The notes under the pieces: model-generated
What the model was told of the DNA's origin: nothing
The model's database searches: none
Seen by the model: the letters and a program-made list of their open reading frames with translations, nothing else
Program-made: the position numbers and the translations under genes
Part shown: one piece after another, positions 42,722 through 51,511 of the stretch
How the letters are laid out: each line of letters opens with the position of its first letter
How positions within the stretch are numbered: the stretch's first letter is position 1
From: Lentisphaerota bacterium
GTDB lineage: Bacteria > Verrucomicrobiota > Lentisphaeria > Victivallales > Victivallaceae
Assembly (NCBI GenBank): GCA_015061805.1
Contig: SUVV01000004.1
Coordinates: forward strand, 62,001-126,000
Length of the DNA stretch: 64,000 nt
Direction: 5' to 3'

Positions 42722-43585
42722 TTATTTTTGACGGATCTTTTTTCGCAATTCGGCGGGACCTGGACACTTCGCCCGCCGCAACGCCCGGTACAAGCCATTG
42801 GCAGAAGCAAAACCGCACTTATTCGCCACTTCGTGGACACTCAAATCGGTGGAACGCAGTAATTCGGTACTGTAAATCAACCGGCGGGAAAGTTCATACG
42901 CCCCGATGGGACGCCCCATTTTGGCATAAAATGTCTGACGGATAGCCGAACCGGAAACGTGCATGACGTGCGCCAACTCCTTCAACGTCACCCGGTGATC
43001 GCGGTTGGCAGCGAGGTATTCCACTATCTTGCCGACCAGGGAATTATGGTCATTATCAACTGAAAGCCCGATATTTTCCTGAATATTCAAATGCTGTAGC
43101 CGGTGCAGAAAGCAGGAAAAAAACAAGGTCGCTTCCCCGGCAGCTTCCGCATTGCCGTCCAGCCATTTGAGAAATGCGGATACGGCATTGTTCAATAATT
43201 TCTGATCCTGAACTGTCGGATGGAAAATAAATTTACATACCCGGCGCAACCGGAGTTCTTTCGCCGGCAGTTCAAATGCCGCACACAAAGCCACCTGCTG
43301 CAAAACAGTTCCGGAAGATTCCACAAAGTGGCGTGCCCCCGGCGGGATCAATATGGCATCGCCGGGAGTCATGTTGAACTTGGTGCCGTCAACATTGAAA
43401 CAACGTTCGCCATCAAGCTGATAACGGAAAATATATCTGCCATGTACCCACGGTTTACCAGTGGGTTTGCCGGAACCTCTGGAGTAAAACCGCAACCCCT
43501 GCGGGATCAACGGCTCACTCATAATGCCGACACCTGCCGCCGAAAACTGCGGCATTTCAGCACAATATTGCAAAAGTTTTTTCAT
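42722..43585 (-). CDS. AraC-family regulator (glycan operon)
   Basis: A 287-residue regulator. An N-terminal cupin effector domain (HGRYIFRYQLDGERCFNVDGTKFNMTPGDAILIPPGARH) is followed by a C-terminal double helix-turn-helix (LKELAHVMHVSGSAIRQTFYAKMGRPIGAYELSRRL, STDLSVHEVANKCGFASANGLYRALRR). The ATG at 43585 was preferred to the one at 43627 for its upstream GGAG. It leads the two paralogous glycosidase-like genes on the same strand and probably controls them in response to a sugar. Confidence 0.9.
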   Translation of the reverse strand: MKKLLQYCAEMPQFSAAGVGIMSEPLIPQGLRFYSRGSGKPTGKPWVHGRYIFRYQLDGERCFNVDGTKFNMTPGDAILIPPGARHFVESSGTVLQQVALCAAFELPAKELRLRRVCKFIFHPTVQDQKLLNNAVSAFLKWLDGNAEAAGEATLFFSCFLHRLQHLNIQENIGLSVDNDHNSLVGKIVEYLAANRDHRVTLKELAHVMHVSGSAIRQTFYAKMGRPIGAYELSRRLIYSTELLRSTDLSVHEVANKCGFASANGLYRALRRAKCPGPAELRKKIRQK

Positions 43586-43666
43586 CCGGACAGATTCTCC
43601 ATTTTCGCCGGGAAACGCCAAAATCATTCATGAAATCGGAAATTTCCCACCATGTAATCTGTCAAT

Positions 43667-43741
43667 ACTATATCACCGGTTTTCTGCAATACAAACCGAC
43701 ATGGTGCATTTTTGACAACTGGTGCGTATATTTTGTCAAAA
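43667..43741 (-). promoter_or_regulatory. AraC gene promoter with upstream inverted repeat
   Basis: On the minus strand TTGTAT (43694-43689), 16 bases, TATAGT (43672-43667). A perfect 9-base inverted repeat TTTTGACAA (43710-43718) / TTGTCAAAA (43733-43741) with a 14-base spacer lies directly upstream of the -35, a position suited to an activator. Autoregulation by the AraC protein is inference. Confidence 0.45.
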
Positions 43742-43757
43742 GTGACACCGATCCGGC

Positions 43758-45044
43758 TCAATCTTCGCGGCAGAATTTTCCGCGGGTTTCCGGAATGAAG
43801 TGAACCACCACTGCCCCGATCAGCACCGGAATCAGCAGAAAGCAGAAAAGTTTCAAATACGCATCCACCGAATGGATTACCACCCCGTCAACCGTTTTCG
43901 GGTTGCCGAAATGATCCAGAAACCATCCAACTACCGGCGACAGCAGTACCACACCGAGATAATTAGTCATGTTGTAAAATCCGGCACTACGGGTCATCGT
44001 ACCGGGACTGCCCAACTCCTGCGCGGTAAGCGAAAAGGAGATCAAGGTTCCGGATGCAATTGCAAAACTGATGAAACATCCGGCAAAGACCCACGACGGC
44101 AACCGGAAATAAAGCGCACAGCACATTACGATCATGTTGACAACCTCCAGAGATGAGGCGAAAATCATCAGCGGTTTTCTCCGGTTGCCGCAGAGCCGGG
44201 TCAAGGTGGCTGAACTCATCAAAACCGTCATGCAGACCAGCGTCAATGCAAAAATGACTGCCGCAGCACCGCTGGAACTCATACCGGCGGCATCGTGCAG
44301 AAGTTTCTTGCCAACGACCGTCTGAATAACAAAATAAACGGAGAAATTCAACGTCCCGCAGAATACATCCAGCCACAACGGCAAATTGGCAAGCATCCGG
44401 CAGGTTTCCTTCCATCCGGAGGTCTTGACCACTCCTGCCGGAGCCGAAGCACGGCCTTCTCCGGATGCATAAGAGATCAGAAACCAGATGTAAAATATCA
44501 GCGACAATATTCCGGCACAGAGCAGTACATTGCGCCAGGGGAACGCCGCCGTAAGCCGTTCAAATGGCAGAGTTCCGAAGAGTCCCCCGCCGTAGCCGCA
44601 AACAAAGACCACCCCGATCATCACCGAATAATTTTCTCTGCCGAAAAGGCGGTCGGATTCCCGGAGCAAACTCAAATACATGGTTCCTGCACCGATACCT
44701 GCCACCATCCGGGCAATGTAGATCAGCACCGGAACTTTCAACAGCGGAAATGCCACCACTCCGGCACAGAACACCGCACCGCCCAGCATCACCACCTTAC
44801 GGGCGCCGAAACGGTCGACCAGATAGCCGATGAACAACTGGGACAATGAATAAACATAAATAAACGATGCCCCGATGTAAGAGACCTGAAGCGCAGTGAT
44901 CTGCAGGTCATGCTGCAACTGATTGAAAATAGTTCCGGGGATAGCGGTTCGCTGAAAATAACTCGTAGAATAGAGCAATGTCAGGGGAATGAAAAGTAAA
45001 AAAGCGCGTTTGCGCTGCCAAATATCCTGAAAAAATCGTGACAT
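43758..45044 (-). CDS. Major facilitator superfamily transporter
   Basis: A 428-residue, 12-helix MFS permease. The loop 2-3 motif is GYLVDRFGARKV near residue 73, and helix 5 carries GYGGGLFG. Related in shape to organic-anion/sugar-phosphate-like MFS carriers. It sits between the AraC-glycosidase group and rsmG with its own promoter, so uptake of a sugar released by neighbouring enzymes is plausible but unproven. Confidence 0.88.
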   Translation of the reverse strand: MSRFFQDIWQRKRAFLLFIPLTLLYSTSYFQRTAIPGTIFNQLQHDLQITALQVSYIGASFIYVYSLSQLFIGYLVDRFGARKVVMLGGAVFCAGVVAFPLLKVPVLIYIARMVAGIGAGTMYLSLLRESDRLFGRENYSVMIGVVFVCGYGGGLFGTLPFERLTAAFPWRNVLLCAGILSLIFYIWFLISYASGEGRASAPAGVVKTSGWKETCRMLANLPLWLDVFCGTLNFSVYFVIQTVVGKKLLHDAAGMSSSGAAAVIFALTLVCMTVLMSSATLTRLCGNRRKPLMIFASSLEVVNMIVMCCALYFRLPSWVFAGCFISFAIASGTLISFSLTAQELGSPGTMTRSAGFYNMTNYLGVVLLSPVVGWFLDHFGNPKTVDGVVIHSVDAYLKLFCFLLIPVLIGAVVVHFIPETRGKFCRED

Positions 45045-45102
45045 TCAATAAATTTACTGGAAAACCAGCACCTTTCCATATATATTATGTTGACAGTTGT
45101 TT

Positions 45103-45131
45103 AATATAATACTTCAAACCATTTTTGTCAA
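45103..45131 (-). promoter_or_regulatory. MFS transporter promoter
   Basis: On the minus strand TTGACA (45131-45126), 17-base spacer, TATATT (45108-45103). The -35 lies ten bases from the divergent rsmG start, so the two genes' control regions overlap. Confidence 0.7.
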
Positions 45132-45140
45132 AGGATATAA

Positions 45141-45794
45141 ATGTCATTTGAATTTGCCGCATTCGCCGCTTCCGCCGGAGTTGCCGAACCCGGAAGATTC
45201 GCCGATAAGTGCGAAGAACTCCGGCTCCTGCTGGAAAAGATCAATCAGGAAGTAAACCTCACCCGGATCACCGGAAAAGATGATTTCACCTTCAAACACG
45301 CCGCCGATTCCCTGCTGCTCACCGTAGGTTTCCCGGAACTTGTCCCGCAGAAACTGCGTATCGCCGATATCGGTTGCGGTGCAGGTTTTCCGTCACTCAT
45401 TCTGGCGCTGGCGTTTCCCCACTGGCAGATAACCGCAATCGATTCGATCGGCAAAAAGATCAACTTTGTCAAACTTGCCGCAGAAACGCTGCATCTGGAC
45501 AATCTGACCGCCATTCAGGGTCGGGCAATCGAATTGAACCGCAAAGCGGAATTCCGGAATAAATTCGATATCGTCACCGCACGGGCGGTGGCACCCTCAC
45601 CGAAACTTTTCCATGAAACGGATAAATTCACCGTTAAATCCGGGAAATGGATTTTCTACAAAACTCCGGGACAGGCGGCGGAAGAACTGCCGGAACTGCA
45701 GAAAAGCAAAAGTGTCAACTGGGAAATTTCTCCTGAAATTTCCCTTCCCGGAGATGCCGGGACCCGCCTCTTTATCACCGGAAAAAGAAAATAA
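45141..45794 (+). CDS. rsmG: RsmG, 16S rRNA m7G527 methyltransferase
   Basis: A 217-residue SAM-dependent enzyme methylating G527 of 16S rRNA (GidB). NLTRITGKDDFTFKHAADSLLL, the SAM loop IADIGCGAGFPSLILAL, TAIDSIGKKINFVKL and IVTARAVAPSPKL are the family blocks. A loss-of-function change would be expected to give low-level streptomycin resistance, as known for the family. Its stop overlaps the next start by one base. Confidence 0.95.
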   Translation: MSFEFAAFAASAGVAEPGRFADKCEELRLLLEKINQEVNLTRITGKDDFTFKHAADSLLLTVGFPELVPQKLRIADIGCGAGFPSLILALAFPHWQITAIDSIGKKINFVKLAAETLHLDNLTAIQGRAIELNRKAEFRNKFDIVTARAVAPSPKLFHETDKFTVKSGKWIFYKTPGQAAEELPELQKSKSVNWEISPEISLPGDAGTRLFITGKRK

Positions 45795-46447
45795 TGAAAA
45801 AAGTTTTACCGCCGCAAATCCAGACGCTTGCAAAATTAGCAGCATTGGCAATATCTTTTTTACCGACACTGTGGGTCATTAAGGACATCAAAATCAATTT
45901 TGCAGCACAATCCCAACTCGGAATTGTCGGAGATGGATTCCTGCTGTTGAGTTCATTGTATTTATTCGGGATGACCGCTTCCTATCTCTATACCGGAAAT
46001 ATAGCGACCAGTTTAACAGATTTTTTATTCTATCCGCGCCGCCATCTCAAAGCGCCTCCGGTGATAACCACCCGGCAGAAAGGTTTGATCGCCCACAAAG
46101 AGTACATCCTTGCCGAAGCGGAACTTTGCGAAATGCGCCTTGAGCATCCGGAATCCCCGGATGTGGCACTGATGCTCGCCGAATTACATGCCGGCAACTA
46201 TTTCCGTTCTCCGGAAACTGCCATCGCGGATATTCTCTATTTCTGCAAACACCGCCGCCTGCGCTGGGATAAACATAATCTGCAAATCGCCATCCGCTGT
46301 TCCGATTACTACCGGACTATTGGAAATTATGACGAAGCGTTTGAATTTCTGGCATCAGAGGCGAATAAAAAATTCATCTACACCCAGCGGGAACGCCGCA
46401 CGATCATTGAACGCGCCAATGCCATTGCCGAAAAGTACGATCTGTAA
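45794..46447 (+). CDS. Two-helix membrane protein with TPR-like cytoplasmic part
   Basis: A 217-residue protein I do not recognise. Two hydrophobic segments (about 12-30 and 45-66) are followed by a basic stretch (FYPRRHLKAPP) and a helical region of about 130 residues with TPR-like pairs (AHKEYILAEAELCEMRLEHPESPDVALMLAELH, NYDEAFEFLASEA). Translationally coupled to rsmG (TAATG) but with no evident functional tie. Convergent with the sialidase-like gene after three bases. Confidence 0.75.
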   Translation: MKKVLPPQIQTLAKLAALAISFLPTLWVIKDIKINFAAQSQLGIVGDGFLLLSSLYLFGMTASYLYTGNIATSLTDFLFYPRRHLKAPPVITTRQKGLIAHKEYILAEAELCEMRLEHPESPDVALMLAELHAGNYFRSPETAIADILYFCKHRRLRWDKHNLQIAIRCSDYYRTIGNYDEAFEFLASEANKKFIYTQRERRTIIERANAIAEKYDL

Positions 46448-46450
46448 ACA

Positions 46451-47590
46451 TCAGCCGAAATAACGCTTGATGAATTCCGTATCTTCCGCTTTCTGCTTTT
46501 CAAATTCGGCGTTGTCCCACGGCGTCGACGGCGCCTTGCTGATGATCTGGTTGCAGAAAGAGGAGTGTTCAACCAGTTTTCCAGCCATGATATCCTTTTC
46601 CGTAAAGCGCGACACCACGATCTCCCGGAAACTGTATCTGCCCCGGTCATGAACGAGATAAATGTTGCCGTTTTCATCCTCAACCGCATCCGGATAAGAG
46701 GAATCACCGGGGTCGATCACCATGGAAGCACACCACGATCTGCCGTCATCTTCTGAGAGAAACGCCGTCATCTTGAAGCGTTCTTTCTTTGACCGATCCT
46801 GTCCCCGGCTGTCGTTTTTCACCAGCAGTACCCGGCCTGATTTCAAACGGCGCAGGAAAAAGCGTGCGGAGGGATCGGCAATATCGGTCAAACGGGATTC
46901 GCCCCAACTATTGCCGCCGTCAAAGGATTCTGCTTCGGCAAGAAAACCGACACCGACACCAGTTCTGGCGAGGAACCAGAGCGAACCGTCACGCCGTTCC
47001 AGAATCATCGGTTCATCAAAGTTGCGCGCACAGCATCGTTTGGCACCGACCTTGCGTTCCCAGGTTTTACCTTTGTCGGCAGAAACCGAATAGTGGTAAT
47101 CGCCTTCGCGGAAATCGTAGGCGCACAGCATCCAGCGGCCGTCAGAAAGCACCGTCGGACGGCAGCGCAGAAATCCCGGAGAGACAAATGCCGGTTCCGA
47201 GAATTCCAATACATCGGCATCCGGATTTTCACAGATAACCGCAAAAGTTGATAAATGGCGCTCATCGGCGAATTTATAGTGACAGTCCCGCAGAGTCCAA
47301 AATATCCACATCCGTCCGTCCGGGTCGGTGAACAGCTGAATATCAATACAGCAGGTGACATCTTCTTTCAAACTGGGGATGACCAGCACCGGAGCGCTCC
47401 AGGAGCGTCCGTTATCATCACTTTTGACCAGAACATTGTAGTTTCTCAAAGAGGGTTCACGGGTTCCTCCTGAATACCATCCGGCATACAATCTGCCCCC
47501 GGCAGTCCGGGCGATGGTGGGACATCCCTGCCAGAAACGGCGGCTTTCATCGAACTGCACACCGGGAACGGTATTCAAAACATTCTGCAC
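46451..47590 (-). CDS. Sialidase-like (BNR/Asp-box) beta-propeller protein
   Basis: A 379-residue six-bladed propeller protein with four Asp boxes: SDDNGRSW, SADKGKTW, SFDGGNSW and SEDDGRSW. Near the N-terminus CPTIARTAGGRL corresponds to the F/YRIP-like region of exo-sialidases. There is no signal peptide. A GTG start at 47590 is proposed because AAGGA lies nine bases before it; a TTG two codons earlier is possible. Twelve bases after the GH39-like gene, so the same operon. Activity on sialic acid or another sugar acid is not proven. Confidence 0.82.
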   Translation of the reverse strand: MQNVLNTVPGVQFDESRRFWQGCPTIARTAGGRLYAGWYSGGTREPSLRNYNVLVKSDDNGRSWSAPVLVIPSLKEDVTCCIDIQLFTDPDGRMWIFWTLRDCHYKFADERHLSTFAVICENPDADVLEFSEPAFVSPGFLRCRPTVLSDGRWMLCAYDFREGDYHYSVSADKGKTWERKVGAKRCCARNFDEPMILERRDGSLWFLARTGVGVGFLAEAESFDGGNSWGESRLTDIADPSARFFLRRLKSGRVLLVKNDSRGQDRSKKERFKMTAFLSEDDGRSWCASMVIDPGDSSYPDAVEDENGNIYLVHDRGRYSFREIVVSRFTEKDIMAGKLVEHSSFCNQIISKAPSTPWDNAEFEKQKAEDTEFIKRYFG

Positions 47591-47602
47591 TGTCAAAATT
47601 CC

Positions 47603-49441
47603 TTATTTCGCCGATTTTTTCAAATAGACAACCGTATTGGCTTCCATTTTGAAACTCACCGAACCGTCGAAATTGAAGGAAAGTTTCTTTTCCGCCAGAT
47701 TATTATCTTTATCCAACAGATAGAGTTTGGCACCCTTCAACGATACTCCGGCGGGTTTAACCACGATTTTCACCGGGCCGGGCAGTTTGTCTTCTTCAGT
47801 ATAACGGCTGAACAATATTCCGGCATTGCCCTTACCGTCGGTCGCTCCGACAGCCGAAATCTCCGGATTTTCCGGATAGTCAAGTTTGAACTGTTTACCT
47901 AACGCCGCCAGTTCCGACCAGACACAGAATACATGATAGGTCTTCAGAGGCCGCATGGTATAGAAGTCGAACAGACCGTTGAATCCGGTTCCCGGACGGG
48001 CATCGTAGTACATCAGCATATCCACGGGGGCATTCTGCGAAAGATTCATCACCGCAGCAGAGAATGCGGCACCTTTGATACCGATGATCGTTTCAATACT
48101 GTAAACAAACGCCGAAGTCCAGTTGCGGACATAGTTCCATTCATTGAGAATACTTTCCGTATTTTTGTAGCCGAATTCATCAAGCAGCCGCCGGACCTGC
48201 CGGGCTTTGGCGACCACCGCACTCGGGTGAGCAGTATAAATGTGCCATGAAAAGAAGTCGATGGGAACACGCTCACCTGCTGTCATCGCCTTCAGAAAAC
48301 TTCTTGCCCATTCCAGATTTCCGCAGAGCGCAGGACCGCCGATCTTGAGTTGGGGGAAATTCTTTTTGAGATGAAAAGCGGTCAGACGATACATTTCAAA
48401 AAATTCTTCATCGGTTCCGCCCCAGGTCTTTTTATTGGCTTTTCCGCTGCTCAAATCGGGTTCGTTCCAAATCTCCCAATACCGGATATCCCACTTGTAA
48501 CCGTTTGCCCAGCCTTCGGTGTAGTGGCGGATGATGTGTTCGCAAATGATTGCCCATTTTTTGAAATCCGCCGGTTTTTTGGTTCCGTATTTGACAATAC
48601 TGTGTTCGATACGGCTGCCCAAACGGTAAAAGATTTTAGTTCCGCCCTTGAGAATATTTTTATGGTAGATGTCGGTCAGGGTGAAATCGTAAGATTTGGG
48701 ATCATAAGGATCTTTGGAGAAATCCGGAAATATCTGGTGAACATCGACAATGTGTGCCGAACCGTAACCGGAAATCGAAGCATCATGGTTGCGGGAATAG
48801 GGGATTTTCGCCTTCTGCCACGCGGTCATATTGGATTTGGTCTGGGATGAAGCCGCCGCTTTCGGTCCGTTGTTGACCGCATTCATCGGCTTGATGATAC
48901 CGGAGACAGCCGAAATATCGGCTTTCACTTCCAGCGGCTTGGAAAAATCATAAGTTTTTTTCACCCCTTCGCCACAGAAAAAGAGCGAAGTGGCTTTACC
49001 GCGGACAACTTCGATCGTCAGCAGATTTTCTCCGGCTTTACCTGATGCTTCAACCTGATAGGTGTAAAACAGCGGCTTGCCGCCGTATTTACTGGAATCA
49101 AATATCATTTTGCCATTTAAAAATGCTTTAAACTGCCAGTCTGCACCGATCAGAAGAAAGAGTTTCCGGTCATTTTTGAGAGTGAATTTATTGTAGACCA
49201 GCGACTTGGTCTTCTTTTTGCGTTTTATTCCGTCGATTTTGTCCAATTCGACAAAATCATTGCCGACGGCAAATTTTTTGGCATCCGCCGGAATACGGTT
49301 GTAATTTGCGGAATTTACCTTACGGGAAAGATAAAATTCTTTGGCAAGATTTCCGCCGACAAAGACATCCGGATTATCCTGCCACGCAGCACATCCGCCC
49401 AACAGTAACGCTGAAACCGCCCACAACCACAACTTTTTCAT
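47603..49441 (-). CDS. GH39-like glycoside hydrolase lipoprotein
   Basis: A 612-residue lipoprotein: signal peptide ending LLLGGC, lipidation at the Cys of GGCAAW. Residues about 60-180 look like a jelly-roll domain. The catalytic barrel follows, with the GH39/clan-A acid/base Glu in EIWNEPD (about E327) and nucleophile Glu in SILNEWNY (about E434), and FSWHIY. A C-terminal beta domain ends the protein. Xylosidase or iduronidase-like specificity is possible; the exact sugar is unknown. ATG at 49441 has GGAG six bases upstream. Leads the operon with the sialidase-like gene. Confidence 0.85.
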   Translation of the reverse strand: MKKLWLWAVSALLLGGCAAWQDNPDVFVGGNLAKEFYLSRKVNSANYNRIPADAKKFAVGNDFVELDKIDGIKRKKKTKSLVYNKFTLKNDRKLFLLIGADWQFKAFLNGKMIFDSSKYGGKPLFYTYQVEASGKAGENLLTIEVVRGKATSLFFCGEGVKKTYDFSKPLEVKADISAVSGIIKPMNAVNNGPKAAASSQTKSNMTAWQKAKIPYSRNHDASISGYGSAHIVDVHQIFPDFSKDPYDPKSYDFTLTDIYHKNILKGGTKIFYRLGSRIEHSIVKYGTKKPADFKKWAIICEHIIRHYTEGWANGYKWDIRYWEIWNEPDLSSGKANKKTWGGTDEEFFEMYRLTAFHLKKNFPQLKIGGPALCGNLEWARSFLKAMTAGERVPIDFFSWHIYTAHPSAVVAKARQVRRLLDEFGYKNTESILNEWNYVRNWTSAFVYSIETIIGIKGAAFSAAVMNLSQNAPVDMLMYYDARPGTGFNGLFDFYTMRPLKTYHVFCVWSELAALGKQFKLDYPENPEISAVGATDGKGNAGILFSRYTEEDKLPGPVKIVVKPAGVSLKGAKLYLLDKDNNLAEKKLSFNFDGSVSFKMEANTVVYLKKSAK

Positions 49442-49480
49442 AACCAACTCCTTTTTTTATTCCGGGAAGACACTGTTGTT

Positions 49481-49509
49481 AAGATACACCACTTTTTTTA
49501 CTTTTACAA
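49481..49509 (-). promoter_or_regulatory. Promoter of the GH39-sialidase operon
   Basis: On the minus strand TTGTAA (49509-49504), 17-base spacer, TATCTT (49486-49481). Confidence 0.55.
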
Positions 49510-49521
49510 GTAATAGCAGCA

Positions 49522-49565
49522 TAAAAAAAGAAACTGCTGCCGGACAAACGATCCGGCAGCAGTTT
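49522..49565 (-). terminator. Terminator of the Gfo/Idh gene
   Basis: A perfect 14-base stem AAACTGCTGCCGGA (49531-49544) with 49552-49565, followed on the minus strand by CTTTTTTT. It separates the oxidoreductase from the downstream GH39 operon. Confidence 0.9.
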
Positions 49566-49578
49566 CCGGTGACACAGG

Positions 49579-50601
49579 TCAGAAACGGGCAATACATCCC
49601 TTTTCTTCGGCTTCGTAGAGTTTCCAAATGATTTCCAGACCTTCAAGGCTCTCCTCCGGGGAAGTTTCGGGAGCGGTGCCGTTTTCCACGCAGTCGAGGA
49701 AATGGCGCATCTCTTCCACCGTCGGCTTGGCAGGAGAACCGGTCATATCGATCAGAACGGTTTCATTCTGACCTTCCGGCATATCGGGGATATGTTCATC
49801 GGTATTGGTGCGGAGATAGAGTTTGTTTTCAAAGAGTTTGAAATCGAGCATGGCTTTTTCACAGTGGGCATGGAAACTGTATCCCATCCGGGTTCCCCGG
49901 GCGCCCCAGGTGCCGAAGTGGTACGCCAAAGCGCCATTGGGGAATGACAATGTGACATTGCTGGTACCTTCCCGATCCATCCACGGAGTACCGAGATTGG
50001 TGGAGACGTGTGTTCCGGAGATGGGTTTGCCCATCATCCAGAGGATGAGGTCGATGTAGTGACAGCCGTGGCTGAAAAGTTGTCCACCGCCGAGAGTTTT
50101 CCGGTCATGCACCCACGGTTTATCTTCGGAAATGGTCAACTGTTCGGTCCAGATCGACAGCTGGAAACATTCGCCGTAGACCTTCTCTTTGATCAGACGG
50201 CGCATCTCCCGCAGAATCGGATGGAATCTCATGCAGTAAGCGACCATCAATATCCGGTTGTTGCGCTTGGCGGCTTCGATCATGGCAAGGCACTCTTCAC
50301 GGGTGTTGGCGAGCGGTTTTTCTGCGAGGACATGCTTTCCGGCATTGAGGCAGTCGATGGTGACTTCGGCGTGAAGTTGATGGGGAAGCACCTGCAGAAC
50401 CAAATCACCGAAGGGGAGCGCTTCTTTGTAATCGGTGAAAACCGGCGGATGATTGGGCAGCAGATCGGAAACCGCCTGAGCCTTGGAAATATCCAAATCG
50501 ACGACAGCAGTGATGTCGACCCGGTCAAAAAGTGCTTCAAAGCGGGAAGCATGCTGTTTTGCCATGCCGCCGCAACCGATAAGAATAAGTTTATGTTTCA
50601 T
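49579..50601 (-). CDS. Gfo/Idh/MocA-family oxidoreductase
   Basis: A 340-residue NAD(P)-dependent sugar or cyclitol dehydrogenase-like protein. Rossmann motif GCGGMAKQH at residues 8-16, the AEKPLA motif with catalytic Lys, then KPWVHDRKTLGGGQLFSHGCHYIDLILWMMG with the conserved Asp/His. AAAGGAG precedes the ATG; the longer frame to 50781 crosses the promoter and was rejected. Divergent from an AraC regulator with overlapping promoters, so probably controlled by it. Confidence 0.92.
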   Translation of the reverse strand: MKHKLILIGCGGMAKQHASRFEALFDRVDITAVVDLDISKAQAVSDLLPNHPPVFTDYKEALPFGDLVLQVLPHQLHAEVTIDCLNAGKHVLAEKPLANTREECLAMIEAAKRNNRILMVAYCMRFHPILREMRRLIKEKVYGECFQLSIWTEQLTISEDKPWVHDRKTLGGGQLFSHGCHYIDLILWMMGKPISGTHVSTNLGTPWMDREGTSNVTLSFPNGALAYHFGTWGARGTRMGYSFHAHCEKAMLDFKLFENKLYLRTNTDEHIPDMPEGQNETVLIDMTGSPAKPTVEEMRHFLDCVENGTAPETSPEESLEGLEIIWKLYEAEEKGCIARF

Positions 50602-50631
50602 GGATATCTCCTTTCGGGTTATTACGGTTAT

Positions 50632-50679
50632 AATATAATTGGGAATATTCTTGAAAACAAACTTTCCGGGTAGTATATT
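50632..50679. promoter_or_regulatory. Divergent overlapping promoters (Gfo/Idh and AraC)
   Basis: Rightward: TTGAAA (50651-50656), 17 bases, TATATT (50674-50679) extended by ATA. Leftward on the minus strand: TTGTTT (50660-50655), 17 bases, TATATT (50637-50632). The two -35 boxes share two bases, so polymerases would exclude each other. Confidence 0.7.
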
Positions 50680-50720
50680 ATAGCGGCAGAGTTGAATATT
50701 ATTACTGTTAAATATAAAAA

Positions 50721-51509
50721 ATGGCGAAAAATGTAGAACTTTTTGACTGGAAACTGGATTTCCGCAATCCGGTAACGTCAATGGTGGTCAGCTGCGGCAC
50801 CGCGAGTGCACCCCGTCCGCCGGACATGCACAGCGCCATTCACCTCGGCATCATATTGGAGGGGGAAAACCGCGGCAGATTCGGCAGGGATGAGTTATCA
50901 TTTTCCGCAGGAGGATTTTATATCACAGCACCGTGGGAACCTCATCAAACCATCAAAAGCACTCCGGGAAAAATCCTGCTGATCACGCTCAATTGCTGGA
51001 GTCTGGAAGATTTTTTCTGCAGTTGCAAAGAAAATCTCAACACTCTGTTCCGCACCCCCTCCGCTGCCCGGATGGCATACACAAGCCGGTTGAAACTGCC
51101 GGATGAGTGTCTGAATAAAATCATTGATTTCGCACTTGAATCCCCCTCTCCCCGGCAGAAACTGCGCCTGTGGCACGCGGTATTGGAATTGTTTATGGCG
51201 ATCATACCGGAACAGACCGGAGATCTGCCGGTGAATGAAGATTACCGCCGCTTGCTTCCGGTACTGGAAAAACTCGGAAACCGGATGGTCACACTTTCCG
51301 AAGCTGCAAGCTTCTGCAACTTGAGCAGCAGCCGTTTTTCGATATTATTCCGGGAGTTCTCCGGGTTGAGTTTCGGCAGATACGAAAGAAATTTCCGCTT
51401 GAATGGAGCGCTTGCCGCCATCCGGAGAGGAGCAACGCTCAAAGAAGCCGCCGCAGAGTGGGATTTCTGCGACAAGAGCCACCTTGCACGACTGCTGAAA
51501 GAGTTTTAA
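50721..51509 (+). CDS. AraC-family regulator divergent from Gfo/Idh
   Basis: A 262-residue regulator with an N-terminal cupin-type sensor (HLGIILEGENRGRFGRDELSFSAGGFYITAPWEPHQ) and a C-terminal helix-turn-helix pair (VTLSEAASFCNLSSSRFSILFREFSGLSFGRYERNFRL, ATLKEAAAEWDFCDKSHLARLLKEF). The last DNA-binding helix ends abruptly at the stop, giving a slightly short C-terminus. Likely controls the oxidoreductase across the shared promoter. Confidence 0.88.
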   Translation: MAKNVELFDWKLDFRNPVTSMVVSCGTASAPRPPDMHSAIHLGIILEGENRGRFGRDELSFSAGGFYITAPWEPHQTIKSTPGKILLITLNCWSLEDFFCSCKENLNTLFRTPSAARMAYTSRLKLPDECLNKIIDFALESPSPRQKLRLWHAVLELFMAIIPEQTGDLPVNEDYRRLLPVLEKLGNRMVTLSEAASFCNLSSSRFSILFREFSGLSFGRYERNFRLNGALAAIRRGATLKEAAAEWDFCDKSHLARLLKEF

Positions 51510-51511
51510 GA

